A stretch of DNA of 64,000 nucleotides from Aspidiotus rigidus (taxonomy: Eukaryota > Arthropoda > Insecta > Hemiptera > Diaspididae): assembly GCA_035079385.1 (NCBI GenBank), contig JAVHKY010000066.1:248001-312000 (forward strand), given 5' to 3'. Below, in pieces: positions 10,859 through 22,551 of this stretch; the stretch's first letter is position 1, and each line of letters begins with the position of its first letter. Under the pieces are notes generated by a model that worked only from the letters and a program-made list of their open reading frames with translations, had not been told where the DNA came from and did no database searches. A program made the translations under genes and the position numbers.

Positions 10859-11169
10859 GAAAAGTACTTGATGTGCCGCCTGTAGCCAGCTCATCATCTA
10901 CAAATACTAACCCTAATTCCGTTTCTTCAAACACAGAAGGTCAGGAGGAAAACAAAGAGAAAAACGAAGAGGAGAATCAGGACTGTGCACTTTTTACATG
11001 TATGTATGATTGAATGTTGTTACTAATATGATGACAATCATGTACCCACATCAATTATTTTACTTTTTTAATAGACTAATGCCCGTTTTTTTCTCCTTTT
11101 CTTTTTCTTCCAGAAGATTTTCCACCTCAACGCAAATTCACGAAGCAAATAACTTTTGAAAACTTCTAA
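10859..11169 (+). other. Candidate two-exon coding fragment inside the 4.66-kb element
   Basis: A polar, glutamate-rich frame follows a TTCAG acceptor and runs from 10859 to about 10999 (ends ACAT before GTATGT). A pyrimidine-rich acceptor CTTTTTCTTCCAGAAG precedes a second piece, 11117-11169, ending PPQRKFTKQITFENF and TAA. With the AAG acceptor the join keeps phase. I recognise no domain. It might be the 3' end of a gene carried by the element or captured host exons. Confidence 0.3.
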
Positions 11170-11599
11170 TCAAACTGACCATTGAATTTTTTTTTTTCAT
11201 TTTCATTTTCTCTTTCGTTTTTTTTTTTTGCATCTATATTTAAAAAAATATATACATATATTTTGTATTTAAACTAATTCATTCATCTACCAATTTGATT
11301 GAATCTTCAACAAATCAATTAATTAATAGACTACATATCTTGAGAATTAATAATGATTGCGCTGCTTTGAGGCTATTCTAGACAATCAGAATTTTTGTCA
11401 ATTTTCTCCATCAATTTTTCTTTTTTAAATGTATTTGTAGTTTAGTCTAGTTGATGTTCAAAATTCTAATGGTTTCATAGATAGAATTCAAATCTGTTTC
11501 TTTTACTAATGCAATCTTAGATATTTTCGATAGACTGTATAGACTACAATTCATTTGAACAAAAATTGAGGAAGAAATTGAAGAAAATTTTGACCGCGT

Positions 11600-11990
11600 T
11601 GTGCATTAAAAAAGAACGCAGCAAAGCGCAGCTGTACTGATTTCGCTGCGAAAAGCAGCAGACAATAATTTTAATAAGACGCAGCGAAGCGCAGCCATAC
11701 AGATTTCGCCGCTAAAATCTGCTATACTATAATTACAATAGAGCGCAGCGATAGGCAGCTATAATGTCTTCGCCGCGACAAGCAGCTGTAGAGTAATTAT
11801 TACAAAACGCAGCGAAAAGCATTACGGGAACACGCTGCTATAAGCAGCTTTAGTGTAATTAATATTCAACGCTGCGAAACGCATCCAATTTGATACTTCG
11901 CACCGCAGCAGAGCTTTAAAAAGAGTGCCAAAGCGTTAAGACTTGACGCGGCGAAGATAAGTGCACCTTCGCTGCGCGCTTTCCAGCGAG
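11600..11990. repeat. Right subterminal GCAGCG array, about 60-70-bp period
   Basis: ACGCAGCGAAGCGCAGC recurs with variation near 11609, 11680, 11741, 11807 and 11868, each followed by an AT-rich spacer. In the opposite orientation it resembles the array at the left end of the same element. Such subterminal repeats often bind the transposase in DNA transposons. Confidence 0.65.
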
Positions 11991-12008
11991 AAAATTGTCA
12001 GAAGGGAG

Positions 12009-13430
12009 CCTTCACTAAATGTTGTATGAAAGGAAAGTATATTTTTGAATTTGATTTTTCAGTTCCCGAGTTAATTGAAAATTTGTTATGTGGTAAGGAT
12101 GGACATAGTCAAAATTTTATCGATAATATAAGGCAATATAATGCTGCTTTAGCATTTGCTTCATTCGGTGCATCTATCAAAGCAGGAGATGTACCAGGTA
12201 GAGGTCCATATTCTTTCAAAGTCCAGGGAATCATCCATCATTTAAGTAGTAATTTAAAGGACAATAAGTCTGGACGGCAATACGCCCAGTTATATTTTAT
12301 TGATTCCAGTTCCGCAAATTCAATGCGAAAAGAACGTAACACCGAATGTTTGTTACCATTAATAAAAACTTTAGATTTACTATTTCGGAAAGAAAATATT
12401 TATGCTAAAACTTTTATGCATTTACGTGAAGTAGAGATGCGAGAAATGAAACGTTGTTTTGGGAATGAAAATATTTCGGTAGATTATTCTGTCTGGTTAT
12501 TAAAAAAACCGAGTAAAAGTAATATTGAAAAAAGTCGATACAGTTTACCCACTTGCAATGAAATTGCTGCTGTATTTTCAAGTCATGATGGTTGCCCACC
12601 AATTCTCAGGGATGTAGAAATTCATAGCCGGAATGGTAAAACAATAAAATTACCTATCATTTCACAACATACGGATCCTATGGTATATCCAATACTTTAT
12701 CCATCAGGTATTGGAGGATGGTCCCCAACCCTCGTAGGAAGCTCTTCTAATACGAAAATAACTTTATTACATTATTATTCTTATCTTCTGAGTGTTCGTA
12801 AGCAATTCACAACATTTGTTCACGCAAGAAAATTGAGTCAACAATTCATTACTGACGCCTATTGTAAAATTGAAGCTACACGGTTGAATTATATAAAATT
12901 GCATCAAAAAGAATTACGTGTGGAGCAATATCGCGGCCTACATGATTTCATTAAAGGAAAATCCGAAGCTGATAATTACCAACCTGGCAAAGCTGTAATT
13001 CTACCTTCTTCGTTTCAAGGTAGTCCGAGAAACATGGCCCAGAATTATCAGGACGCAATGACCATGGTTTCTAGGTTTGGGAAGCCAGACCTTTTTATTA
13101 CGTTTACGTGTAATGCTGCTTGGCGTGAAATAAAAGAAAATTTAGATTGGTGTCAACAGCCTCATGAACGCGCAGATTTAGTCGCCCGTGTTTTCAAACA
13201 AAAATTATCAGTATTGATGAAGGAATTATTGCGTGATGGTGTTTTAGGAGGAGTGAAAGCCTATACCTACGTAATCGAATGGCAAAAAAGAGGGTTACCC
13301 CACGCGCACATATTATTAATTTTAGATGAAAAAAGTAAACTTCGCACTGCAGAAGATATAGACAAAATTGTCTGTGCTGAGCTTCCCAATCATCTAACAC
13401 CCCTCCCCCAATTCAACGGACTTGGAAAAT
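12009..13430 (+). pseudogene. Helitron Rep domain (HUH endonuclease), 3' truncated
   Basis: The first ATG is at 12026, but the frame is open upstream and the residues before it (FTKCC then MKGKY) match the CC-x-x-GK zinc/Rep start, so the ATG is internal to the original gene. The Helitron-like N region is recognisable (ILPSSFQGSPRNM, FITFTCNAAW) and the HUH motif is present (RGLPHAHILLIL, about residues 420-431). The frame reaches the DKIVCAELPN stretch, then enters dispersed repeat family B at about 13430 and stops at 13558. The Rep active-site tyrosine region and the whole helicase are missing. Intact Rep nicks and ligates DNA for rolling-circle transposition. Upstream partner: the OTU half ending at 7343. 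Confidence 0.85.
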
Positions 13431-14035
13431 TTTCGAGTTATACCTCCTGGGTGATTGAGAAATCTGCGAATACACCTCTTTTTAAATACCCTTTGCTTCA
13501 TGCAGTATGTAATAATAGGCTTACATTAGTTTCTAGCCTAGCATTATACGAGGTCTAGCCTTCCTTTACACTATTTAGGAGGTCTTATTAGTATTTTATA
13601 TTTGCTTTATTCAACTTAGAAAATTTTCGAGTTATACCTCCTGGGTGATTGAGAAATCTGCAAGTACACCTGGTCAACACCCTTTGCTTCATGCATTATG
13701 TTATAGTAGGCTTTTGCTAGGTTTATACTTGGTCTAAGTTTCGGTCTGTATTAAGTAGTTCGACATTTTTCTTATGTTTAGTGTCCACGAAGATTGTGGG
13801 CGTGCGCGTGCAAATGTATACCTTGTGAGTGGTTAAGAAATTTGCAAGTACAGCTCTGGCGGGTGGGCTCATGCGCGTACGAATTTATATTCCGTGGGTG
13901 ATTCAGAAATTTGCGAGTCCTTCTTCCTGGAATTTACTGGACAAAATACCCCGTAGGTAATTCAGAAATCTGCAAGTAATTCCCTCTTTATACTCCGCTA
14001 GTGATTCAAAAATCTGCGAGTACACCTCGCATGAT
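13428..14035 (+). repeat. Dispersed repeat family B (CTGGGTGATT...AGAAATCTGC), direct copies
   Basis: AAAATTTTCGAGTTATACC followed by TCCTGGGTGATTGAGAAATC occurs at 13428 and again at 13617. Shorter diverged units (GTGATTCAGAAATTTGCGAG and similar) follow near 13840, 13895, 13950 and 13995. An inverted copy lies at about 15920-16097. The first copy provides the artificial C-terminus of the truncated Rep frame. Confidence 0.6.
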
Positions 14036-17000
14036 TTCGGGTTTTGGTTATTCCTTTAGTATACAGTATGTTAGCCTACATCAAACTAAGCCGGAATTAG
14101 GCTGCTATAATAGGTCCAGTTTTCACTATATAGGCCTAAAATATAGTATAGTAGACAAGAAAGGGAGAAGACGAGTGGAGAGAGTAAACCCCCATAAGCT
14201 ATTAGCTTTAAATATTTCAAACTAGACTTTCTAAACTAGACTTATACTAGACGGAGTACGCAAATGAGCCCCTCAAGAGCTATTAGCTTGCCGCTCGTAA
14301 TATTGTAAACTAAACTTCCACTAGATAAAGAAGGAGGGCGAATGAACGGAACGCCGTAGAAATTCGACTTGTAAAATTAGCAGTTACTGTAGTCTAATTC
14401 GAGTTATCTCTGATAATAAGTCGAACATAGATGAGTTGAAATCATAGATAACTCGAACAAATCTACTTGGTCCCGACACTCCCATTTAAACCGGTACAAT
14501 ATTTCTCTCGCAATATATCAAACGCTTTATTGATGCCCGACTGTACTATTTACTTATGTTCATACGTATTCTTGTAATTTTTAGCTTTGTAGAAGATTTT
14601 TAAGTTGTCTTCTTCCTCGTTCTGTGCAAGTTCCTTTCCGGAGATTTTTTGGAGAAATTCTGGTACGAAACGATAAAAGGGTTTCTTAAATGTGCTGTAA
14701 GGTAGATTCTGGCACCAGTTTCATATTTTGTCAATTTTAACGGATTGGCGGAGGAACATTTACTAACTCGGTGAGGAAAAGGAATACAATTTGTGAATGG
14801 CAACGTGTTGTAATAAGAAATTGACATTGTTATTGAGAAACTTGGAAAAATTTTTATAAAGTAATTACAGTCATCTTGGGGATGAGAAGCTACAATGTAA
14901 GTTAGGTACTAAGAAAACCCCGCTCATAAATGAATACAGTAACTTGAAAAAATTTTACAGATGGTGTAAAATGAGTCGTGGGAATAATAAAGCCAGTAGC
15001 TCGAAATATTCTAAAGTACCTACACTTACACTAGTCCAAGAAGGGGGTTTACTCGCGTATGGAGAACAAGAAGGTGGTACCCCCAGATCAAGCAAAGCAA
15101 GCATGACAAAGACGAACTGGTATGCTACCTTATGAAAGACATGAAATATGATCTTAATTTATTTGGCTACGCCAGAACATTTTTAGTTTTTTATAAAAAA
15201 CTATATAAACCCATTTTTGCTAGAAAATTGTCCAACAAGGTAGATAATTCACCACACACACGATGTATAAAAAGTGATGATCTTCTACTGTATGCTGTGA
15301 TACTCTAGAGAATGAGGAGACTAACTAGAAAATTATAAAAAGTTCACTTTCACAGATTATTGTTTTTTGTGAATCCGAAAGTCACAAAAATACACTCGAA
15401 GTGATGACACGGACAGATGAACCCGGATTGTTCTCCCATTGTATGACAATCTCCTACTTCCTTTTTGTAAGAAACTCGAATGAATTTACTCAATACAAAG
15501 ATTTTATTTTTGACTTGACCACTAAAATACATAAAATAAGTAAGTATGAAAAAATGTTCTGCCGTAGCCAAATAAATAAAGATCATGTTTCATGTCTTCT
15601 AGAGGGTAGCATGGTCGTCGTCTTTGTTATACTTTCTTCGCTTGATCTGGGAGTACGTACAACCCTCTCGTTGCCTGCATAGAGGGGTGGAAACTCGCAA
15701 ATTTCGAATCAGGTCCAGGAGGCTTGGACTTAGTATTAGCCTAGTATAGTATCTAGTATACATATATACCTAGTATAATATACTTCATGAAGTAGCACCA
15801 ATAGGGAGGGAGCTAGTATAATACGGTCCCGGGTACCATTCGAAATTGAGGGTGGCAAGCTGAGGGGAAGAGAATAAAGGAGCCTAGTAGATAGTATAAT
15901 AGAGATACGAGTAGTATGAACTGATCTTCCTACGCCTATAGTATAAATGAAGCTTAGACCAAGTATAAAGCTGGTATAAGGGAGGCTTGGATTTAGTATA
16001 AGCCTACTATAATATAATGTATGAAGCAAAGGGTATTGAAAAAGAGGTGTATTCGCAGATTTCTAAACCACCCAGAAGGTATAAGTCGAAAATTTTCTGC
16101 ATCTGGAGTTAATAAGAAGAAAAGAATACAGAAAAAAGGAGAAAATTTTCTGCGAGCAAAAAAATAATAATAAAGTCCATGATTTACGTCTCTCTTAGTA
16201 CAGTGAATCTCATAACATCTAAGGTCTTTGCTTGCATTGTATATTGGACTTACTTGATGACTGGTCCACTTCTTAACATACTGGCCGTGAGAAATGTAAT
16301 AGTTGATTCGAGGTGGTTAGACTTGGTGGCTCACAATCTCACTTGCTCCACTTGTTCACCTCTATTCTAAGCGTGGTATATAAGTCGAGTATACTGTATG
16401 TTAGAATGAGTTGCTTCCGAGGTCGCTCGCTCCGTTCTCTTGTCCGTATTCTCAGTCTAGTATAAGTTGTATAGATACTGCATGTTTGGCTGCATGGCTC
16501 TCAAGAACCTCTTATAAGTCTGATATACTGTTATTGAGCTGAGACGCTTCTGAGTGGCTATTAGAGTCTAGTGTACCGTATTTTAGGCTGAGAGGTTGGC
16601 TATGAGCTTAGACATCTAAAATAGGTCTATAGCTAGTGAAGCAAAGCGTAGTTCTCCTACGTTGCATGAATAATCTTAGCATAAGTGTAGTATGGAACTA
16701 GTTACAAGATTAGATAGACACCTAATACATAGGTCTAGCACTAGTATTGATCAGGCCCAGTACAAAGATGGTGTAAAAGTAGTACACTGGGACAAGTGGA
16801 AGGTTTCTTGAAAACTTGCTGAGTCCAACAACGAAGGAGAGGGTGGTAACTCGCAGATTTTTGAATTAGAGGAATAAAAGGTTTCAGCAAAGATATGGAA
16901 TATGTCAAAAAAGCTTGAATCTAAAATTCTATAGAAAATGAGAAAAAATCGAGCAGGAAATTCTTCAGTATTGAACCTAACAAAAAGAGATAAAAAGAAT

Positions 17001-17390
17001 TTTGAGCATTTTAGGAAGTGTAAGAGAAGCAGGGTGGAAAATTGTACCATGCTTGAAACCTTCAAGAAAAATAATTCATACAAGTTAAAAACATGAGAAC
17101 TTGCTTATAGACTTCGAATACTAGATTTAGAGTAAGTTCTCATCGAGATTCAGTTTTTATCCCTTTATCCGAAAACCAGCGATTCTTCTATATATTACCA
17201 GCTTTGTTAGTTCGAGGTGTTACACAGAAGAAGAAAAAAGTGAAGAGCATTGTAGAAGGTCGATTGACGAGCGTATTGAAAAGGAGAAAAAAATACATTT
17301 ACATACTTACATCTCATCAGCTGGACAGAGCATTTTTTAAAAGAGAAAGTCGCATTCCTGTCACACTTGTGATGCGCCCTTGTGATCCTG
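14036..17390. repeat. Repeat-rich non-coding region with CTAGTATA motifs
   Basis: No gene is supportable here. CTAGTATA and AGTATAATA words are dense at 15720-16020, and units like GTCTAGTATACTGTATGTTA recur near 16383, 16455, 16517 and 16564. Family B recurs inverted at 15680-15715, 15920-16097 and 16830-16870. The stretch GCCAAATAAATAAAGATCAT near 15558 is shared with 34825, so a fragment of another dispersed repeat is present. Confidence 0.5.
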
Positions 17391-17394
17391 CATC

Positions 17395-17436
17395 TATAAA
17401 TAGTGATTACATTAAGAGCTAGAGAGGGTGTCATTC
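17395..17436 (+). promoter_or_regulatory. Candidate core promoter (TATAAATAG and TCATTC initiator)
   Basis: TATAAATAG at 17395-17403 is followed by TCATTC at 17431-17436, close to the arthropod initiator consensus. The spacing of about 38 bp is a little longer than typical. It lies about 95 bp upstream of the start codon of the three-exon gene. Confidence 0.35.
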
Positions 17437-17529
17437 AGTCCAGACGTATTTTATTGATATTCACGCGTTTATTGTTGTTTACTCGATTTGTATTCTCGTG
17501 CTTCAAATTCGTGTTTCCGAGCATTCGCT

Positions 17530-17578
17530 ATGAGTTCTCGAACGAAATTAATTATGAAAATGGCAAAAAAAGCTTCTG
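17530..17578 (+). CDS. Host-like gene 1, exon 1
   Basis: The ATG at 17530 starts a short basic N-terminus (MSSRTKLIMKMAKKAS) and the exon ends in phase 1 at a strong donor, GGTAAGTAC. It joins exon 2 at 17656 in phase. No signal peptide is apparent; the lysine-rich start could be a nuclear-localisation patch, which is inference. Confidence 0.6.
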
Positions 17579-17655
17579 GTAAGTACGATAATCTCACATT
17601 GATAATCTTTTCGGTTTTGATGACTAATTAATGTCCATCATGTTTTTGAATGCAG

Positions 17656-17798
17656 CTCCCCAAGACAAAAGTATTGGAAGCACTATTGAATCTACCCATA
17701 CGAGCGTATCCGTATACCAGCAAAACGTCAAAAACGCGGAAGAAAGCGATGATGCTGCAGAGAGTCCATCACCTACAAACTCATACCAGCCAAGCGAA
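17656..17798 (+). CDS. Host-like gene 1, exon 2
   Basis: The exon starts after a TGCAG acceptor and ends at a GAA/GTAAGT donor, 143 nt, phase 1 in and phase 0 out. It encodes a polar, serine/threonine- and glutamate-rich stretch (EESDDAAESPSPTNSY). The next in-phase exon is 7 kb downstream at 24798. No known domain. Confidence 0.6.
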
Positions 17799-18079
17799 GT
17801 AAGTACATTGATTTATTAGAGTAGAGTTCACAAATTTGAGGGACTTTGAAGCTATATTCAGGAATTTTCAGTTAGGTTTTTATGGTAGTGGCTCATCCAG
17901 ACTGATTATGAATGCTTTCCAAAGAATTTTTATTATTTTATAATTTTTTATTTTAAAAATCCCCAACCACGGTACTTTGTTGTCGAATAAGCGTACAAGG
18001 TTTAAAATTTCGCCTCATACTTCTATTCAAGTCAGATTCAAAACTAATAATCAAAATTAAAAGTGATAAACTTTGAAAA

Positions 18080-20670
18080 ATTTCGACATGGAGGATTTGG
18101 CCTCGAAAAAATTTGACTTTCGAGCTATAATATATGACAGGAAAAGGGTCTTAGAGAAAAATTTCGACCTTTGAGCCATAATATATAACAGGAAAGAGAC
18201 TTGGAAAAATTTGAGCGATAATAATGACATCAGAGGGACCATAAATTTTCAATGCCGAAACCAATTTGACTCATACAGCAAGTTCCTTGAGATCCTCGTT
18301 CAACTTTGTTGAGGAAGTCGTCTCTTTTTTTGTATAAAAAGTTAAGAGTCCAATCTAATCATAATAATTTGAATTTTATTTTCATTTTGGACTGGGAAAT
18401 TCGGAATTTTTTATTATTGTGGAAATTATTATGATTGATTTTCGAAGCTTTTGAAAACGATGTAGTGAAGAACTTTATAAAACTCCGGACCTCAGGAATA
18501 TGCTTCCCCTTCGCCAGTGAAAAGTACACTTTTCATCATAATTATTATTATTTCGATTGGTTTTCGGTTTACAAAGTAATTGTACGGTCAAAAATTACAG
18601 GAAATAGACGTAGAATATTTGCGGTAAACTGTGTAGAAACGTTTTTTGTGGATAAGTGTATTTCCTATAATTTTTGGCTGTACAATTTCTTATTCACATC
18701 GAAAATTGAGTGAGATATTATTATGAAAAACTCACGAAGGGTACAGAAAATTTGTTAGATGGGGAACAGGGTGACTTAGAAAAATTTAAAGTCTCGAGTT
18801 ATATTATTATGATAGATTGGGGACTTGAAAAAATTTAGAATTCAGAGCTTTGTATGATAGGAGGGGTATACTTGGAAAAATTCAACTTTCGTACTGTTTA
18901 TAATATTAAGTAAAAGATACACGCATTCAATTTCACTCACAAAAACGGCGGCTTCCTTAACGAAGTTAAATGAGGAACGCAGGGAACCTGTTTTATGAGT
19001 GATATTATGGGATTTGGTATTCTGGATAAGCTAGTATAAAGAAGGCCTAGACCTACTATAAGCCTAGTATAATATAGTTTGTCTAAATTGTTCTCGAATC
19101 TCGAGCTATATATGATAGGAGGGGGACTTGGAAAAATGTTGACTCTCCAGCTATGTGAGGTGGAATCAAGAAATAGGGTTAACGACCAAAACGAAAAATT
19201 GCGTAACAGAGAGTTGAAAATTCCAACAAACATTCCACAACATACAGACGCGTCAAGCATTTTTATTTCTACTCTCAAGGGTGTTTGTTACGTGCCCTAT
19301 AACCAGTACCATTTTGGAAAGAACGTGAAATTGTGCATACGAATTTGTCATTGACGGAGAAATGAATTTTTTGTCCTTCATCCTATTTCCTTATTCCACC
19401 TCACATATTATAGAGGGGGACTTGGAAAAATTCCTATCATATATGGCTCGAGAGTTGAAATTTTGTTTTAAGTTTTTGTTGGACGGTGGACGGCAAATTT
19501 CTCAAAAAACACCCCATGGAACAGGTTCCCTGCTAAAATTTGAGCGAGTCAAAGACAATTTTGTGGCAGATTTGGCAAATCGGTTAGCTCGAAATGGTGA
19601 AAGCAGTGACGGATCCAGAAAAATGAAATTCAGGGGGGCAAAACTTATGGCGTCAGCGCAGAAAAACTTTTTTTGCTTTCGGCCCTTTCAATTTGTAAAA
19701 TACCTTTCTTTCTTTTTCTCTCTTCCTCTTCTTGTTTCCCCCTTTTTTTTCGCATTTCATAAACCAAATGTTCCACTCCGCCCAGTAATTTCGTTTATAT
19801 CTTTTAGTATTTATAGCTAAATTCCTCGATAAATAGACAATATCGGAATCCTCATTTGACCCCTTTGGAATCATTGCTATCTGAGGTTTTTATAACAGTT
19901 CGTAAAAAAGATCTTAAATTCAAATAATGCCACTCTTTATTACATTACTCACTGGTACAGGAATGGGAATGACGTGAAGTGGCCCATCTTACCTCCTTCA
20001 AGAGTTCTTATCGTTTCTTAACGGCTTCTACCCTTCTATAAAATTCACTATTGAAATCGGAGGTCGAAACATCAATTTTCAGACTTAAATATCTCTAGAG
20101 TTGATGGCTCTTATAAGCTTAGATAATAATATTCAGAAAACCAACTTATGCAGGTGCAACCACAGAACGTTTTATTGCTTTTCAGTTCACAAATGTGCAG
20201 CTGTTCAAGTTATGGTCCTCTGCCTAGTATCAACGCCTCTCACTCCCGAAGCTTTCAAAGTTGAACTTATTACCTCTATAGCTCAGGCTAATAATATCAA
20301 AGTTAATGTCAATAATGTAGTTCATAAAAAGCGACGGCTTCCTTTTAACATAGTTAAATGAGGATCGCAGCGAGCCTGTTCCAAGCCAAATTGGTTTTGG
20401 TATTAAGAATTTAAAGTCCCTCTGCTGTCACATATACATATTATGACTCCAAAGTCGAAATTTTCCCAAGATCCCTTTCTATCATATATTGTGGCATCAA
20501 ACTCAAAATTTTCCAAGTCCCCCTTCTATCATATATTATGACTCGAAAGTCGAAATTTCTCAAGTCCAAATCCTTTGTTATGGAAGGTCAGTTTTCGCAA
20601 GACATTGTACGGCGCATAGCGTACGGCAAATTTTCCAAAAAATTCACACAGAATAGGTTCCCTGTTACGA
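18080..20670. repeat. Cluster of repeat family A copies in both orientations
   Basis: Minus-oriented copies lie at 18080-18240, 18770-18900 and 19080-19140; plus-oriented copies at 19395-19545 and 20410-20670. Each carries a variant of CCCCCTTCTATCATATAT, a GTCGAAATTT block and, in the longer copies, CAGGTTCCCTG. A linked module with GCTTCCTTAACGAAGTTAAA and GAGGAACGCAG appears near 18950 and 20330. It resembles a non-autonomous or satellite-like family. Confidence 0.55.
20101..20345 (+). pseudogene. Penelope-like element RT C-terminal remnant (tentative)
   Basis: The plus frame ends in a stretch reading LTPEAFKVELITSIAQANNI then a KK-R tail. It resembles the helical end of retrotransposon RTs, where long fragments name an NNGY-like turn, but the match is weak on its own. 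It gains support from a GIY-YIG remnant 520 bp downstream on the same strand; the two are separated by a family A repeat. Confidence 0.35.
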
Positions 20671-20865
20671 AGTTTGTTAAATACGCTTCAGATACGATTA
20701 CTTCTTTAGCTCGTCTTCCTCTTCCTTGACAAAAACAAAAGTGGGTCCGGCTAAGGTATTTAGCCAAAAAACTTTCTTCGAAGCTCAGCAATTGTCTTAA
20801 GCCTCTTTTATTTCGATCTGTATTTTATCCTCATTTTACTTTATAGGTAAACCTTTCTTCAAGAT

Positions 20866-20940
20866 TGTAAGAGTGGAATTTATAAACTCGTGTGTAGTGA
20901 CTGATGCTCAGCAGTTTATATTGGCGAAACAGGTTGTCTA
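20866..20940 (+). pseudogene. GIY-YIG endonuclease remnant of a Penelope-like element
   Basis: The frame from 20866 reads CKSGIYKLVCSD, then an in-frame TGA, then CSAVYIGETG. GIY, the flanking cysteine pair and YIG in this spacing are the signature of the GIY-YIG endonuclease at the C-terminus of Penelope-like retroelements. The stop and the lack of surrounding frame make it a fossil. Confidence 0.6.
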
Positions 20941-22551
20941 GGTTAGATATTAGAAAAGTTGGGACTAGGCGATAAAATTTAGAAATTTTGTTGGTTCACG
21001 TTGGAGACTTGAAGAAATTCCTAAAGGTTGACAGAAGTCAGAGAAGAAGAGAAACAAGAAGAGGACGATCAAAAAGACTAGGACAAAAAAGGTGAAGAAA
21101 GAAAAAAATAAGAAGAAATAAAATAAAGTAACTTAAGGTGGTGAAGAAGAAACTTGAAGTTCCCCATAAAACAGATTCTTCGCCATCACTTCAATTGAAG
21201 CAGTTATTCAAACCAACCCTGAGGCAGTGGAAGGGAAGAGTTTTAATTTTCTTTTCAGAATATGAGAGAAGAAGAATAAGAAGCAGTGAAATGGAAAAAT
21301 AGCCCAGGCATTGTACGGATAGTTTTTCCGTTTCCCGTAATGAAGGAATGATTCAAGATTAAATGAATGAAAGTACGATGGAGGGTCACGAAGAATAAAA
21401 CTGTAGGCCTATTCAAAATTAAAAATCTTGCTATAATTTTATTTTTTTAAATCAATAAGTCAATAACAACGCGAGTAGTTTTTTCTTTCCTATTCCTTGT
21501 TTCTGTCTAATATTCTCCAAGACTAATTGCCCAGCATTCGTTGAACTGTATTTGTACCTACTCGTACTTTAAAAACATGTCAAATTAGGATACAGCAATA
21601 CTTATCTAGGTAAATTCAAGAGAAGAAAAGATAACGTCTTATTTTTTCAAAAAAGAGGTACCTTTAAAAAAGTATTGAAGCATAAAAATATATTCTCAAA
21701 GAGAATAGAAGTATTCAGTTGTCGAAGGACTGGTAGTAGTTCGCTATAATTTTTTTATGTGAAATAAGTTCTCATCTGCCAAAGTTACCTTGAAATAAAC
21801 AGGTCTGGATTTTCCCTACGTAGCGTAGGGAGCTTTACGTCCATATGCTATGAAAATGAAAAACGTTAAACACCGTGATTGATAATTTCCTGATCCACTT
21901 GGCAAACCTATATAATATTCATAATGAAATGGCAGTAAAGCTACAATTTGGCAAAATCTTGAAATTTCAAAAGAAAAGAGTACACTTAAAAATGTGTACG
22001 CTCGTTCCATTTATATCATTTCACTAGTCCGAATACAATTTAACAACAATCGATGTAAGGAAGATATGATTAAGGTCAAGAATAAAAGATAGGAAGAATA
22101 TAGCCGTGTAAGCTACACCAATTTCTTAAAACTTGCAAAATTAAAAGGTAAACACCAGTAATCCGGTCATATTAGACATCAAAAAAAGCTAATCTGGTAG
22201 AAATCTACAAAAAAGGTTTTTTTGTGTAAATTCACAGAAAATGGTCTCCTTAAAAATTCCCGCAAGTTCAATAAAAAAAAGTACATCCACTCCATAATTA
22301 TAGACTGATGCCAAGAATTTTGTATATTTTTTTCAATTAATGAGCTACCAGCCGCTTGTCATGAGTTTAAGACCTTGATAACGGCTCACGATACAATTGA
22401 TGATAAGGTAACACCCGAAAGTATTTTTGTATAGGCAAACCAATGAGTAGAATTGTACACTCAAAATATTTTTTTATTTACTCTTATCGTCTGCTTTGTT
22501 TTTATCTTCGCCTAGCTCGATAAGATAGTAACCCACAAGAAAACGTTATAT

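Larger units (their letters stand above)
7344..12006. mobile_element. 4663-bp terminal-inverted-repeat element splitting the Helitron gene
   Basis: The left end CCCTTCTGACAATTTTC (7344-7360) and the right end ending at 12006 are perfect 17-bp inverted repeats. Flanking AG on both sides (7342-7343, 12007-12008) may be a 2-bp target duplication; a longer AGCC reading is also possible. The element interrupts the OTU-Rep frame and its removal restores phase. Both subterminal regions are arrays rich in GCAGCG/CGCTGC. I recognise no transposase inside; the only gene-like piece is two candidate exons at 10859-11169. Superfamily unassigned. Confidence 0.7.

Noticed and set aside
14600..14827. 75-aa minus-strand frame
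   Set aside because: No motif, no conserved neighbour, length expected by chance in this composition.
19362..19820. 152-aa plus-strand frame
   Set aside because: It runs through a family A repeat copy and pyrimidine-rich DNA; the hydrophobic tail is compositional.
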